From Pseudogemmatithrix spongiicola (GTDB taxonomy: Bacteria; Gemmatimonadota; Gemmatimonadetes; Gemmatimonadales; Gemmatimonadaceae), in contig NZ_CP130613.1 in NCBI RefSeq assembly GCF_030623445.1, forward strand, positions 2,480,001 to 2,544,000: DNA of 64,000 nt, in the 5' to 3' direction. The translations under genes were made by a program, and so were the position numbers. Positions 37,566 to 45,191 of the stretch are shown piece by piece; position 1 is the first letter of the stretch, and the number at the start of each line of letters is the position of its first letter. Under the pieces are notes generated by a model. It was not told the origin of the DNA. It did no database searches and saw nothing but the letters and a program-made list of their open reading frames with translations.

Positions 37566-38938
37566 TTGGCCCATTCCCCGCGCGTGAAGTCCGGGAACTT
37601 CATCGGCTGCGAGCCCTGCGCCACGCTCATCTGCGAGAGGGCGAGCGGCGCGCTCCACGCAGCGGCGTCATAGACGTCGAAGTCCGGCGGCAGCCCTTCG
37701 CGGATGCACTGCACCAGGCGCCACATCATCACGAAGTCCATGCCGCCGTGGCCGCCCTTGTTGCGCGCCAGCTCACCGATGCGGGTCCACAGCGGGTGCT
37801 CGTGCGTGGCCTTGTACTCGTCGATCGCCGCCCAGCGATGCCCCGCCCCGCGCCCCTCGACATAGATGCGCGCCGGGTAGTCCTCGAAGGTTCCCTTGGT
37901 GCCGCTCACGTGATTGAGCCGCGAGTACGGCCGCGGGCTCGAGACATCGTGCTGCAGCAGGATGGTGCGCCCGCGCTTGGTCCGGATCAGCGAGGTGTTG
38001 AGGTCACCGGTGACGTAGCGCTCGCGCCACTTCGGATCGCTGCGGTCGCTGACCGTCGCCTCGCGATGCAGCGTCAGCCCGCGCTCCTCCGTACTCATCG
38101 AGACCATGTAGTCGAAGGCATCACCTTTATGGATGTCCATGTACCAGGCCACCGGCCCCAACCCGTGCGTGGGGTAGAGATTGCCGTCGATCTTCGTGTG
38201 CCAATCGCGGCGCCACAGGCCCTCGTCGCGATTCTCGAAGAGGATCGTGCGCAGGTCGTGGATGTAGGCCGCGGCCCCGTGCTGGATCTCGCCGAGCACG
38301 CCATCGTGCACGAGGCGGTTCACCAGCATCTCGTTGTAGCCGTAGTTGCAGTTCTCGAGCTGCAGGCAGTGCCGGCGCGAGCGTTCGCTCTCGTCCACCA
38401 GCGACCACAGATCCTGCAGCGTGATGCCCGTGTTGCACTCGGTGCCACCGTGCTTGCCCGCGCGCATGGCCGCGAGCATCACCGGCGTGTGCCATTCCCA
38501 CGGCGTCGCGGTATAGACGAAGTCGATGTCGTCGCGCTGCACCAGGCGTTCGTAGTCGCGCGGGCCGTTGGTGTACACCGCCGGCTCGGCGCGCCCGGCA
38601 TCGGTACACATCTTCACGGCGCGGGCGGCCTTCTCCGGCGCGATGTCCGCGACCGCGACGATCTGCACGCCGTCGATGGCGAGCAACTCCGAGAGAATCG
38701 ACCGTCCGCGCAATCCCGTGCCGACGATCGCGAAGCGCACCGTATCGCGGCGCTCGAACGGTACGCCCTTCATCGTCGAGGCGCCGGCGGGCCGCGGGGG
38801 CGCCGCCTGCGGGGCGCGGATCGCGTCGATCGACTCGGCGATGCCCGGGAGCGGGGTGAGGGCGGAAGCAGCGGCCAGTCCTGCGCCTGCCGCCAGCGCC
38901 TGCTTGAGCAGGTCGCGGCGATCCATCGCGTCGGTCAC
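37562..38938 (-). CDS. Gfo/Idh/MocA family protein, GH109-like glycosidase
   Basis: 458 residues. GTG 38938 is preceded by GGAG; ATG 38926 is possible. Twin-arginine signal MDRRDLLKQALAAGAG. NAD-binding VGTGLRGRS, then CNYGYNEMLVNRLVHDGVLG, AAAYIHDLRTILF, GNLYPTHGLGPVAWYMDI and FDYMVSMST, which match GH109 alpha-N-acetylgalactosaminidases, enzymes that use bound NAD+ in an elimination mechanism. Predicted periplasmic. It leads a five-gene operon with symporter, nucleotidyltransferase, kinase and exporter. Confidence 0.85.
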   Translation of the reverse strand: MTDAMDRRDLLKQALAAGAGLAAASALTPLPGIAESIDAIRAPQAAPPRPAGASTMKGVPFERRDTVRFAIVGTGLRGRSILSELLAIDGVQIVAVADIAPEKAARAVKMCTDAGRAEPAVYTNGPRDYERLVQRDDIDFVYTATPWEWHTPVMLAAMRAGKHGGTECNTGITLQDLWSLVDESERSRRHCLQLENCNYGYNEMLVNRLVHDGVLGEIQHGAAAYIHDLRTILFENRDEGLWRRDWHTKIDGNLYPTHGLGPVAWYMDIHKGDAFDYMVSMSTEERGLTLHREATVSDRSDPKWRERYVTGDLNTSLIRTKRGRTILLQHDVSSPRPYSRLNHVSGTKGTFEDYPARIYVEGRGAGHRWAAIDEYKATHEHPLWTRIGELARNKGGHGGMDFVMMWRLVQCIREGLPPDFDVYDAAAWSAPLALSQMSVAQGSQPMKFPDFTRGEWAK

Positions 38939-39056
38939 GTGCGCTCCGGGGGCTTACTGTGGATTGCTGACCCCGTGAATCTGCGTCGCCCGGCGTCGCA
39001 ACGGAACCCAACCGCACTCACCACGAAGCCACGAGCGGAGCCGCGACAGTCCGCCG

Positions 39057-40037
39057 CTAGCGCCGCACCTCGGCGTCGTCGCCCAGCGTCACAGCGCCGG
39101 CCACCCCCTCAAGCATGACGCGATCGCCGAGCATGGAGTCATGCAACGAGCAGCCGTCCAGCGTGCCCTTGTCACCGACAATGGTATCCCGCAGGGTGCA
39201 GCCCTTCACCGACGTCCCCGCCCCGATCACTACGTTCGGCCCCACGGTCGACCCCTCCACCACCGCGCCTGCCTCGATGCGCACCGGCTCGATGATCTTC
39301 GAGTCCGTCACGGTGCCCATCTGCGCCGCACGGCCCTTCTCGAGCATCGTGCGGTTGGTCTCCAGCAGCGTGTCGAGCTTGCCCGCGTCGTACCAGCCGG
39401 CGACGTCGATCACGCGGATCTTCGCGCCCTTGTCGATCATGTACTGGAACGCATCGGTGAGATAGTACTCGCCCTTGTTCGCCGGCTGCTTGAGCACGTG
39501 GGCGATGCCCTCGTAGAGCAGCTTCCAGTTCTTGACATAGTAGAGCCCGATGTTCGCCCGCTTGCTGATCGGCGTGCTCGGCTTCTCGACGATCTTCGTC
39601 ATGTGGCCGTTGGCATCGGTGACCACTACGCCGAAGCGCTGGTAGTCCTCGACTTCCTTCGTCCAGATGATGCCGTCGTCGTCACTCGACTCCACCACCG
39701 AGAGGTCGGCGTCGAAGATCGTGTCGACGAAGATGATCAGCACCGGCTGGTCCACGTACGGCCGCGCGAGGTCGACGGCGCCCGCCGTGCCGTCCTGCAC
39801 CTTCTGCTCGACGTACACGCCGGGAATGGCGTACGCCGATTTCGCGTGCGCCTCGACCTTCTCCTTGAGGTGCCCCGTGATGTAGACGACCTGCTCGACG
39901 CCCTTGAGCTTGGCGACGTCGTCCATCACGTAGTCCATGACGGGCTTGCCGGCCACCTTGAGCATCGGCTTCGGCACGGTGTGCGTGTGCGGCCTGAGGC
40001 GCGTGCCCTTGCCGGCCAACGGAATGATCACCTTCAT
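39057..40037 (-). CDS. Sugar nucleotidyltransferase with left-handed beta-helix
   Basis: 326 residues. MKVIIPLAGKGTRLRPHTHT and VPKPMLKVAGKP form the nucleotide site; FVDTIFDAD holds the metal Asp; KIVEKPSTPISKRANIGLYY and GWYDAGKLDTLLETN are typical of glucose-1-phosphate thymidylyl/uridylyltransferases. From about residue 250 hexapeptide repeats (IEAGAVVEGSTVGPNVVIGAG) form a beta-helix. Likely makes an activated sugar for polysaccharide. Starts inside the cupin gene's stop (ATGA). Confidence 0.88.
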   Translation of the reverse strand: MKVIIPLAGKGTRLRPHTHTVPKPMLKVAGKPVMDYVMDDVAKLKGVEQVVYITGHLKEKVEAHAKSAYAIPGVYVEQKVQDGTAGAVDLARPYVDQPVLIIFVDTIFDADLSVVESSDDDGIIWTKEVEDYQRFGVVVTDANGHMTKIVEKPSTPISKRANIGLYYVKNWKLLYEGIAHVLKQPANKGEYYLTDAFQYMIDKGAKIRVIDVAGWYDAGKLDTLLETNRTMLEKGRAAQMGTVTDSKIIEPVRIEAGAVVEGSTVGPNVVIGAGTSVKGCTLRDTIVGDKGTLDGCSLHDSMLGDRVMLEGVAGAVTLGDDAEVRR

Positions 40038-40414
40038 GGCGTGCTGGTCCCCTCGCGTCCGTAGCGGTCAGTGAGCCGCACCACGTCGTCGAGGTGCGGC
40101 GTGGAAGCCTCGAGCACGTCACAGTCCGTGACGGCCTCCATCTGGTGGATCTGCCCCGGCGTGTTGCGGAAGCTCTCGCCGGCCTTCAGCGGAAACTCCT
40201 CCAGCCCGTTGCCGCGGTCGATCCGATAGATCATCTCGCCGCGCAGCAGGTGCAGGGTCTCGTCCTTCAGGTTGTGGTACTGCACGGACAGCGCATGCCC
40301 CGCCTTCACGTGCAGCAGCTTGCCGACGTATTGCTCGGTATGCGCCCAAATCACTTCGTGGCCCCAGGGCTTGGGCACGATGCGCACGTGGTGTGGTCCG
40401 GATCCGGGCTTCAT
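40034..40414 (-). CDS. Mannose-6-phosphate isomerase-type cupin
   Basis: 126 residues from ATG 40414. PKPWGHEVIWAHTEQYVGK, HALSVQYHNLKDETLHLLRG, GESFRNTPGQIHQMEA and the C-terminal VVRLTDRYGREG match the type II phosphomannose isomerase cupin, including the metal His/Glu set (H-x-N-x-x-D-E-T; IHQ). It would interconvert fructose- and mannose-6-phosphate. Coupled to the following nucleotidyltransferase and to the preceding ferredoxin by overlapping codons. Confidence 0.85.
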   Translation of the reverse strand: MKPGSGPHHVRIVPKPWGHEVIWAHTEQYVGKLLHVKAGHALSVQYHNLKDETLHLLRGEMIYRIDRGNGLEEFPLKAGESFRNTPGQIHQMEAVTDCDVLEASTPHLDDVVRLTDRYGREGTSTP

Positions 40415-40992
40415 CAGAGCATCTCCAGAGGCCGCGCCACCAAGCTCGTCGGCGTCGTCACGCACGCGTTCAGGCATTGGCCACAGCCAGTACAGGCCGC
40501 GCCGATCACCGGGCGACCACGGTCATCCATCTTCAGCGCGTCCTCCCCCACTGGGCAGACCCGCGCGCAGATCCCGCACTCCACGTCGCGATACGTGATG
40601 CACCGCGACACCTCGATCTCGACCTGCGCCATCTTCGCATCGCGCCAGCCCCAAGCCGGCACGTCCAGCGCCGGCGTCGGGCAGGCCGCCGCGCAGGGCA
40701 TCGTCTCGCACATGATGCACGCCGTCACCGCCACGTCGAGCGTCGGCGTACCGGCCGCCAAGCCCGCCGACGGCGGCAGCTTCGTGATGGCATGCACCGG
40801 GCATACATCGGCGCAGGCCCCGCAGCGCGTACACGCCGCAAGGAACGCCGCCTCCGGCAACGCGCCCGGCGGCCGCACGTACTGCGCCTGCACCACCTTC
40901 TGCTCCACCGCACCCACGATCTCCCGCAAGGCGCGTGTCAGGCCCTGCGAGAAGAACGAGCGGCGGTCCAGCGGTCCCGAAGAGTCCGTCAC
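40414..40992 (-). CDS. Four-cluster ferredoxin, NapG/MauM-like
   Basis: 192 residues from GTG 40992; LDRRSFFSQGL resembles a short twin-arginine leader without an obvious hydrophobic core. Four [4Fe-4S] sites: CTRCGACADVCP, CIMCETMPCAAACP, ECGICARVCP (with an upstream Cys), CTGCGQCLNACV. Spacing of the second site is typical of NapG/MauM proteins that pass electrons from quinol to periplasmic reductases. No nitrate reductase is nearby, so its partner is unknown. Last gene before the ATP synthase terminator. Confidence 0.8.
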   Translation of the reverse strand: MTDSSGPLDRRSFFSQGLTRALREIVGAVEQKVVQAQYVRPPGALPEAAFLAACTRCGACADVCPVHAITKLPPSAGLAAGTPTLDVAVTACIMCETMPCAAACPTPALDVPAWGWRDAKMAQVEIEVSRCITYRDVECGICARVCPVGEDALKMDDRGRPVIGAACTGCGQCLNACVTTPTSLVARPLEML

Positions 40993-41026
40993 GGCTGAAA
41001 TCTGCCCATCATGCCCCGGAAGCAAT

Positions 41027-41055
41027 AGAGGGCCGCTCCTCGGGAACGGCCCTCT
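41027..41055 (-). terminator. Hairpin at end of ATP synthase operon
   Basis: Perfect nine-base arms AGAGGGCCG (41027-41035) and CGGCCCTCT (41047-41055) with an 11-base loop, 52 bases after atpH. The T-run on the minus strand is weak (TATTGCTT). A smaller GCCGCC-TGA-GGCGGC hairpin lies at 41068-41082. Confidence 0.65.
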
Positions 41056-41107
41056 GAACCTGCCCGTGCCGCCTGAGGCGGCCCAGCGACGCGTGAGCCG
41101 ACGCGAC

Positions 41108-41650
41108 TCAGCGCGCGCCCACCAACGCCGTACGCAGCTTGCCGAGCTTGCGACGCACCGAGCCATCCATCACGGTGTCCCCGACCCGCACGACGACGCC
41201 GCCGATGATGCGCTCGTCCACCGTCAGGTGCGGCACCACCGTCTTGCCGATCGCCGCGCTGAGCGCCTTGGTCAGCGACTCCGTCGCCGCGGCATCGTAG
41301 GCCCGCGCCACGGTCACGCGCGCATGCACGCGGCCTTCCGCGGCGTCGAGCAGGTCGTGGTACTCGGTGGCAATCGCCGGAATCAGCATCTGGCGACGGT
41401 TGTGCACCAGCTTCTGCACGAACAGCACGAACGCACGCGGCGCCTTGTCGGCCAGCGCCTTGCCCAGCACGGCGCTCTTCTGCGCCGCGCTGATCTGCGG
41501 CGCCTCGAGGAAGTGCTGGAGGTTCGCGTCGCCGCTCACCGCGTCGCCCAGCGCGCTGATGAGGGCGCCAAAGCCCGCGGTTTCCTTGGCCTTGCCGGCC
41601 AGCGCCAGCAGGGCCTCGGCGTAGTTGCGGGCGATCGAGGTCTCGCGCAT
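41108..41650 (-). CDS. atpH: ATP synthase delta subunit
   Basis: 180 residues. IARNYAEALLALAGKAKETAGF at the N-terminus and LTVDERIIGGVVVRVGDTVMDGSVRRKLGKLRTAL at the C-terminus are OSCP/delta signatures. It links F1 to the b-subunit stalk. It is the last atp gene here; the usual atpA, atpG, atpD and atpC do not follow. Confidence 0.93.
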   Translation of the reverse strand: MRETSIARNYAEALLALAGKAKETAGFGALISALGDAVSGDANLQHFLEAPQISAAQKSAVLGKALADKAPRAFVLFVQKLVHNRRQMLIPAIATEYHDLLDAAEGRVHARVTVARAYDAAATESLTKALSAAIGKTVVPHLTVDERIIGGVVVRVGDTVMDGSVRRKLGKLRTALVGAR

Positions 41651-42220
41651 TTACTTCTTCCCGAGCGAGGCGAGGTACTGCTCGACCATCTGGCGGTCCG
41701 TCGCGCCGTCGAGCTTCTGCCCGATGAGCTTGCCGGCGCCGGCCAGCGCGAGGTCCACGGCTTCGCGGCGGAGCTCGTCGATGGCCTTGGCCTTCTCCGA
41801 CTCGATCTCCTTGCGCGCGCGCTCGAGCAGTTCGGCCTGCTGCTGTCGCGTCTGTTCGAGCATCTCCGAGCGCATCGACTCGGCCGTCGCGCGGCCGTCG
41901 GCGATGTAGCGCTGCGCCTCGTTGCGCGCCGCTTCGATGGCGGCCTTCTGCTCGGCGACGAGCTTGGCGGCCTCGTTGCGGTCACGCTCGGCCGACGCGA
42001 TCGCGTCGAGCAGCGCCTGCTCGCGACCCTGCACGGCCGCGAGGATCGGACCCCACGCGAACTTGCGGAGGAGGAAGAACGTCGCAAAGAAGACGACGAT
42101 CGTCCAGGTGATGAGGCCGTAGTGCGGGTCGAGGAGGCTGACCTTGCCGCCCTCGGCCGCGGCGAACGCCGGCGAGGCAGTGAGGAGGAGCAGGGCAACG
42201 GCAGTGAGAAGCGTGCGCAT
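41651..42220 (-). CDS. atpF: ATP synthase b subunit
   Basis: 189 residues from ATG 42220. One membrane helix (LITWTIVVFFATFFLL) then RKFAWGPILAAVQGREQ and a long charged helix (ERDRNEAAKLVAEQKAAIE) that forms the peripheral stalk. Before the helix there is a signal-peptide-like segment, LLTAVALLLLTASPAFA, which is unusual for a b subunit and could be cleaved. One base separates its stop from the start of atpH. Confidence 0.93.
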   Translation of the reverse strand: MRTLLTAVALLLLTASPAFAAAEGGKVSLLDPHYGLITWTIVVFFATFFLLRKFAWGPILAAVQGREQALLDAIASAERDRNEAAKLVAEQKAAIEAARNEAQRYIADGRATAESMRSEMLEQTRQQQAELLERARKEIESEKAKAIDELRREAVDLALAGAGKLIGQKLDGATDRQMVEQYLASLGKK

Positions 42221-42293
42221 CGGAGTATCCGAGTGGAAATCGGCGAGAGGCCGAGGGAAGTCGCGGAGTACAGCGTCGGAAGGGGTGGCGAAG

Positions 42294-42320
42294 CGGAGCG
42301 CCGGTCGGCGCCCCGCTCCA
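42294..42320 (-). promoter_or_regulatory. GC-rich hairpin between atpE and atpF
   Basis: GGAGCG (42295-42300) pairs with CGCTCC (42314-42319) and inner GCC/GGC pairs extend the stem. It lies directly after the atpE stop. Such a structure may stabilise the c-subunit message or reduce read-through, consistent with the higher number of c subunits needed; this is inference. Confidence 0.35.
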
Positions 42321-42330
42321 CCGGACCAGC

Positions 42331-42609
42331 TTAGAACTTGCCCTGGATCGAGAAGGCGACGACGATGCCGAACAGCGCGGCGCCTTCGATGAAGGCGGCG
42401 AGAATCAGCGCGGCCGTCTGGATCTTGCCAGCCGCTTCCGGCTGACGGGCCATGCCTTCGACGGCCGAGCCGCCGATGCGGCCGATGCCCATGCCCGCGC
42501 CGATGACGGCGAGGCCGGCGCCGATGCCGGCACCGATGAGGGCGAGGCCCTGGTTGTTGTTGGCGACCGCCGTGGCGGCTTCCTGGAGCATCGGGACGAG
42601 CGTGATCAT
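42331..42609 (-). CDS. atpE: ATP synthase c subunit
   Basis: 92 residues, two helices. GAGIGAGLAVIGAGMGIGRIG forms helix one, the RQPEA loop contacts F1, and ALILAAFIEGAALFGIVVAF carries the ion-binding Glu75. No glutamine or serine pattern of sodium-type rings is evident, so proton coupling is more likely. N-terminal LVPMLQEAATAVANNN is slightly longer than usual. Confidence 0.95.
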   Translation of the reverse strand: MITLVPMLQEAATAVANNNQGLALIGAGIGAGLAVIGAGMGIGRIGGSAVEGMARQPEAAGKIQTAALILAAFIEGAALFGIVVAFSIQGKF

Positions 42610-42722
42610 TGGAGGAACCCTGTAGGTGATTGGTCCAGCGTGGTCCTGCGCGTCTTGCGACGCTACTCGCCGGCGAGTCTTGCGACTCAGCGAGATTCAC
42701 CCGGCGCTCGCCGGGCTACGTA

Positions 42723-42809
42723 ACGGCAGTTGGAAGTTGTGAGTTGGAAGTAGTGAGAGGTGTCGTTGCAGTCCCTCCCAACTCCCAACTGCCAACTCCC
42801 GACTGCCGT
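42723..42809. repeat. Imperfect inverted repeat between atpB and atpE
   Basis: The left arm near 42723-42751 begins ACGGCAGTTGG and the right arm 42776-42809 ends GACTGCCGT; pairing continues imperfectly through GAGTTGG/CCAACTC runs. The right arm also has tandem CCAACT-type units. It touches the atpB stop codon. It could be an mRNA-stability or attenuation element, or a dispersed repeat. Confidence 0.5.
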
Positions 42810-43736
42810 CTAGTGGTGCGCCTCCCGGATCAGCCCGATGAACACGCTCGACAGCAGCGTGAACACGAAGGCCTGGAGGAACGCCACGAACAACTCGAGG
42901 AACATGATCGCCACGGCCATGCCCAGCGGCGCCACGCCGATGGGGAGACCGAAGCTGAAGAACAGACCCATCATCGCGAGCAGCACGATGTGGCCGGCCG
43001 TCATGTTGGCGAAGAGACGGATGGCCAGCGCGAACGGCTTCGTGATCTTGCCGATCAGCTCGACGGGCGTGAGGATCGCGAACATCAACGGCCGCATGAC
43101 CATCGGCAGGTCGTTGTTCCAATAGAAGATCGTATTGAGGTAGCCCCAGCCGTTGGCCCGGATGCCGGCGATCTCGACCGTGAGGAAGGTCAGGAAGGCC
43201 AGCGTCGCCGTCACGGAGATGTTGCCCGTGGCCGTGGACCCGTAGGGCACGAGGCCGAGCAGGTTCAGCGTGAGGATGAAGAAGAAGACCGTCAGCAGGT
43301 AGGGCACGAAGCCCTCGCCGTGATGGCCCACGTTCGGCAGGATGACCTCGTTGCGGATGTAGAGGATCATCGCCTCGAAGCCGTTCGCCGCGCCCTTCGG
43401 CGCGGTGCCCTGCGCCGCCGTCTTCGCGTGCGAGCGCGCGACCAGCGTCATCACGGTCACGAGCAGCGTGGCGCCGATCAGCAGGAAGTACACGTGCTTG
43501 GTCGGCGAGAGGTCGATCATCACGCCGCCGACGTGGAACTGCAGCGCCTCATACTTCGGGAGATGGATCTCCTTGAAGAAGGGCGGCAGGATCCACGGGA
43601 TCTCCATGTGGTCGCCGTCGGTGATGTGCGGCGTGATGATGTCCACCTTCTCCGCGGCCTGCGGCTCCTCGGCGCGCAGCGGCGCAGCGAAGAGGACGAG
43701 AGCGGCCATCACCGTCAGTATGCGTGCGATCTTCAT
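42810..43736 (-). CDS. atpB: ATP synthase a subunit
   Basis: 308 residues. LAIRLFANMTAGHIVLLAM contains the essential Arg of the proton half-channel; VPYLLTVFFFILTLNLLGLVPYG and FLQAFVFTLLSSVFI are family helices. The first 24 residues (ILTVMAALVLFAAPLRAEE) look like a cleavable signal peptide, and about 30 extra residues precede the core. Its start overlaps the atpI stop. Confidence 0.95.
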   Translation of the reverse strand: MKIARILTVMAALVLFAAPLRAEEPQAAEKVDIITPHITDGDHMEIPWILPPFFKEIHLPKYEALQFHVGGVMIDLSPTKHVYFLLIGATLLVTVMTLVARSHAKTAAQGTAPKGAANGFEAMILYIRNEVILPNVGHHGEGFVPYLLTVFFFILTLNLLGLVPYGSTATGNISVTATLAFLTFLTVEIAGIRANGWGYLNTIFYWNNDLPMVMRPLMFAILTPVELIGKITKPFALAIRLFANMTAGHIVLLAMMGLFFSFGLPIGVAPLGMAVAIMFLELFVAFLQAFVFTLLSSVFIGLIREAHH

Positions 43737-44080
43737 TGCTTCAGGAAGAGAGGCTCAACCAGCATCGTGACGAACAGAAATCCCACCAGACTCATCAATG
43801 CGGGACCGGCGGCGAGGCCCAAGGCCTTCGTGCCGACCACCGCGTAGAGCACCAGCACCAGCATCCGCAGCAGCGACCCCAACCCCCACCCGGCGATCGG
43901 GTTGGTCGCCACGAACGGCTTCGCGATCACGAACGAGAGCAGCTGCACCCCCAACGCAATCACCGCCGACGTCCAGACCGCCCGGGCGATCTCGGGCTCC
44001 GGCCGCAGCGCGGTGATGCCCCAGGCACCCCCGAGCGTCAGCAGCGCCGCGATGGCGAAGAAGGCCAGCGCCTTCTTCAC
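43733..44080 (-). CDS. atpI: ATP synthase-associated subunit I-like protein
   Basis: 115 residues, four helices (LAFFAIAALLTLGGAWGITAL, VWTSAVIALGVQLLSFVIA, LLRMLVLVLYAVVG, LMSLVGFLFVTMLVEPLFL). Position between atpZ and atpB and helix layout fit AtpI, a helper for c-ring assembly or magnesium supply. Sequence identity is weak, so the name rests mostly on context. GTG 44080 overlaps the atpZ stop. Confidence 0.65.
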   Translation of the reverse strand: MKKALAFFAIAALLTLGGAWGITALRPEPEIARAVWTSAVIALGVQLLSFVIAKPFVATNPIAGWGLGSLLRMLVLVLYAVVGTKALGLAAGPALMSLVGFLFVTMLVEPLFLKQ

Positions 44081-44430
44081 TGCCCCGCCCCGCCCGTCCG
44101 CTTGGCCTCGGCGCGCTCCCGCGCCTCCGCCTCCTCCGCCCGCTTCTGGTCGGCCATCAGACTCCGATAGATCGAGTAGAACGCCGCCCCAAAGCCCAGG
44201 AACGCACCGACCAGCGCGAAGATGCCGTTGGTCCCGATGCGCCGATCCACCCATTGCCCGAGATACAGGAAGAGGAGGATCGAGAGCGCGAACTGGAGAC
44301 CCAACCCCGCGTACTTCCCTGCCGCGCCTAGGGAGCCGATGCCCCCCGAATGCTGCGCCAGCTTCCTCAGGGGATCCTCGCCCGATGGGCGGGGGTCCCG
44401 CGGTACCCCAGAGGGCGGTTCGGACTCCAT
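44077..44430 (-). CDS. atpZ: AtpZ/AtpI family protein
   Basis: 117 residues. YAGLGLQFALSILLFLYLGQWVDRR and LVGAFLGFGAAFYSIYRSL form the two-helix AtpZ hairpin, with a charged C-terminal tail. AtpZ-like proteins sit first in many F-type operons and help ATP synthase stability. First gene of the minus-strand atp operon. Confidence 0.82.
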   Translation of the reverse strand: MESEPPSGVPRDPRPSGEDPLRKLAQHSGGIGSLGAAGKYAGLGLQFALSILLFLYLGQWVDRRIGTNGIFALVGAFLGFGAAFYSIYRSLMADQKRAEEAEARERAEAKRTGGAGQ

Positions 44431-44441
44431 TTCAGCCTTGA

Positions 44442-44470
44442 AAAATAGGAGCTTGTGAAATTTTTCGCAA
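44442..44470 (-). promoter_or_regulatory. Candidate atp operon promoter over a palindrome
   Basis: On the minus strand TTGCGA (44470-44465), 17 bases, then TATTTT (44447-44442), 11 bases before the atpZ ATG. The spacer and -35 overlap a near-perfect 22-base palindrome at 44451-44472 (arms GCTTGTGAAA and TTTCGCAAGC, one G:T pair). The palindrome could be an operator on the promoter or a hairpin for the divergent side. Confidence 0.4.
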
Positions 44471-44661
44471 GCAAAAACCCGGGGCAGAATCGCGCCGCCG
44501 TTACCTCTCGCTCGGCGGCGCGTCTTGGCGGCAAGACCCTACGGTCCTGACAGCTGTCCAACCCCGTACTTCGGGTTTTCCACGCCCTGTCCAACTGGAC
44601 CGAACATTCGTGATGCCACGGCAAGTATCCGTCCGACAGGCAGTTAGCCGTGACCTAGCAT

Positions 44662-44690
44662 TTGACGAATCGTCCAGCTGTTGATAAGTT
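44662..44690 (+). promoter_or_regulatory. Sigma-70-type promoter for the BsuPI-like gene
   Basis: TTGACG (44662-44667), 17-base spacer, TAAGTT (44685-44690). A start around 44697 gives a leader of about 22 bases before ATG 44719. Confidence 0.5.
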
Positions 44691-44718
44691 AGTCACCACC
44701 CCCACCGGTGCTGTCCAG

Positions 44719-45183
44719 ATGCGTGAAAAGGTGCCCTTCACTCTCGTGTGTTTCGCGGTGCTCGCGTTTGCGTGCGGACCGCGTCCACGAAGCGAAGCGG
44801 CAACGGAACGCAGCACCGTGAATCGCAGCGCGCCGGTCGATGCGCGCGCACCGTTGGCCCCGACGCTCGACATCGACGTCAACAACGGCGTGCACTTCAG
44901 CTTCGACGTCGTCAACGCAAGCGCGCGCAAGCTCGAAGTGCTGTTCAATGACGGACGCACGCACGACATCATCGTGCTCGACACGCTCGGCCGCGAAGTC
45001 TGGCGCTGGAGCGAGAACCGCATGTTCACGCAGGTCGTGCAGAGCAAGGTGCTGCGCGCCAGCGAGTCGCTCACGTTCGCCGAGTCGTGGACGGATCCGC
45101 AGCCGGGCAGCTACGTCGCGGTCGCGACGCTGCCGTCGCGCAACTACCCCGTCGAGCACCGCGTCGCCTTCGTCGTGCGCTGA
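44719..45183 (+). CDS. BsuPI-like exported protein, probable lipoprotein
   Basis: 154 residues from ATG 44719. PFTLVCFAVLAFACGPR is a lipoprotein-like leader, although the residue at -3 is not the usual Leu. The mature domain has VHFSFDVVNASARKLEVLFNDG, THDIIVLDTLGREVWRWSENRMFTQ and LTFAESWTDPQPGSYVAVATL, the pattern of BsuPI-type immunoglobulin-fold domains first known from a Bacillus proteinase inhibitor. An earlier ATG at 44662 overlaps the promoter and is unlikely. Confidence 0.75.
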   Translation: MREKVPFTLVCFAVLAFACGPRPRSEAATERSTVNRSAPVDARAPLAPTLDIDVNNGVHFSFDVVNASARKLEVLFNDGRTHDIIVLDTLGREVWRWSENRMFTQVVQSKVLRASESLTFAESWTDPQPGSYVAVATLPSRNYPVEHRVAFVVR

Positions 45184-45191
45184 GCGCGACG

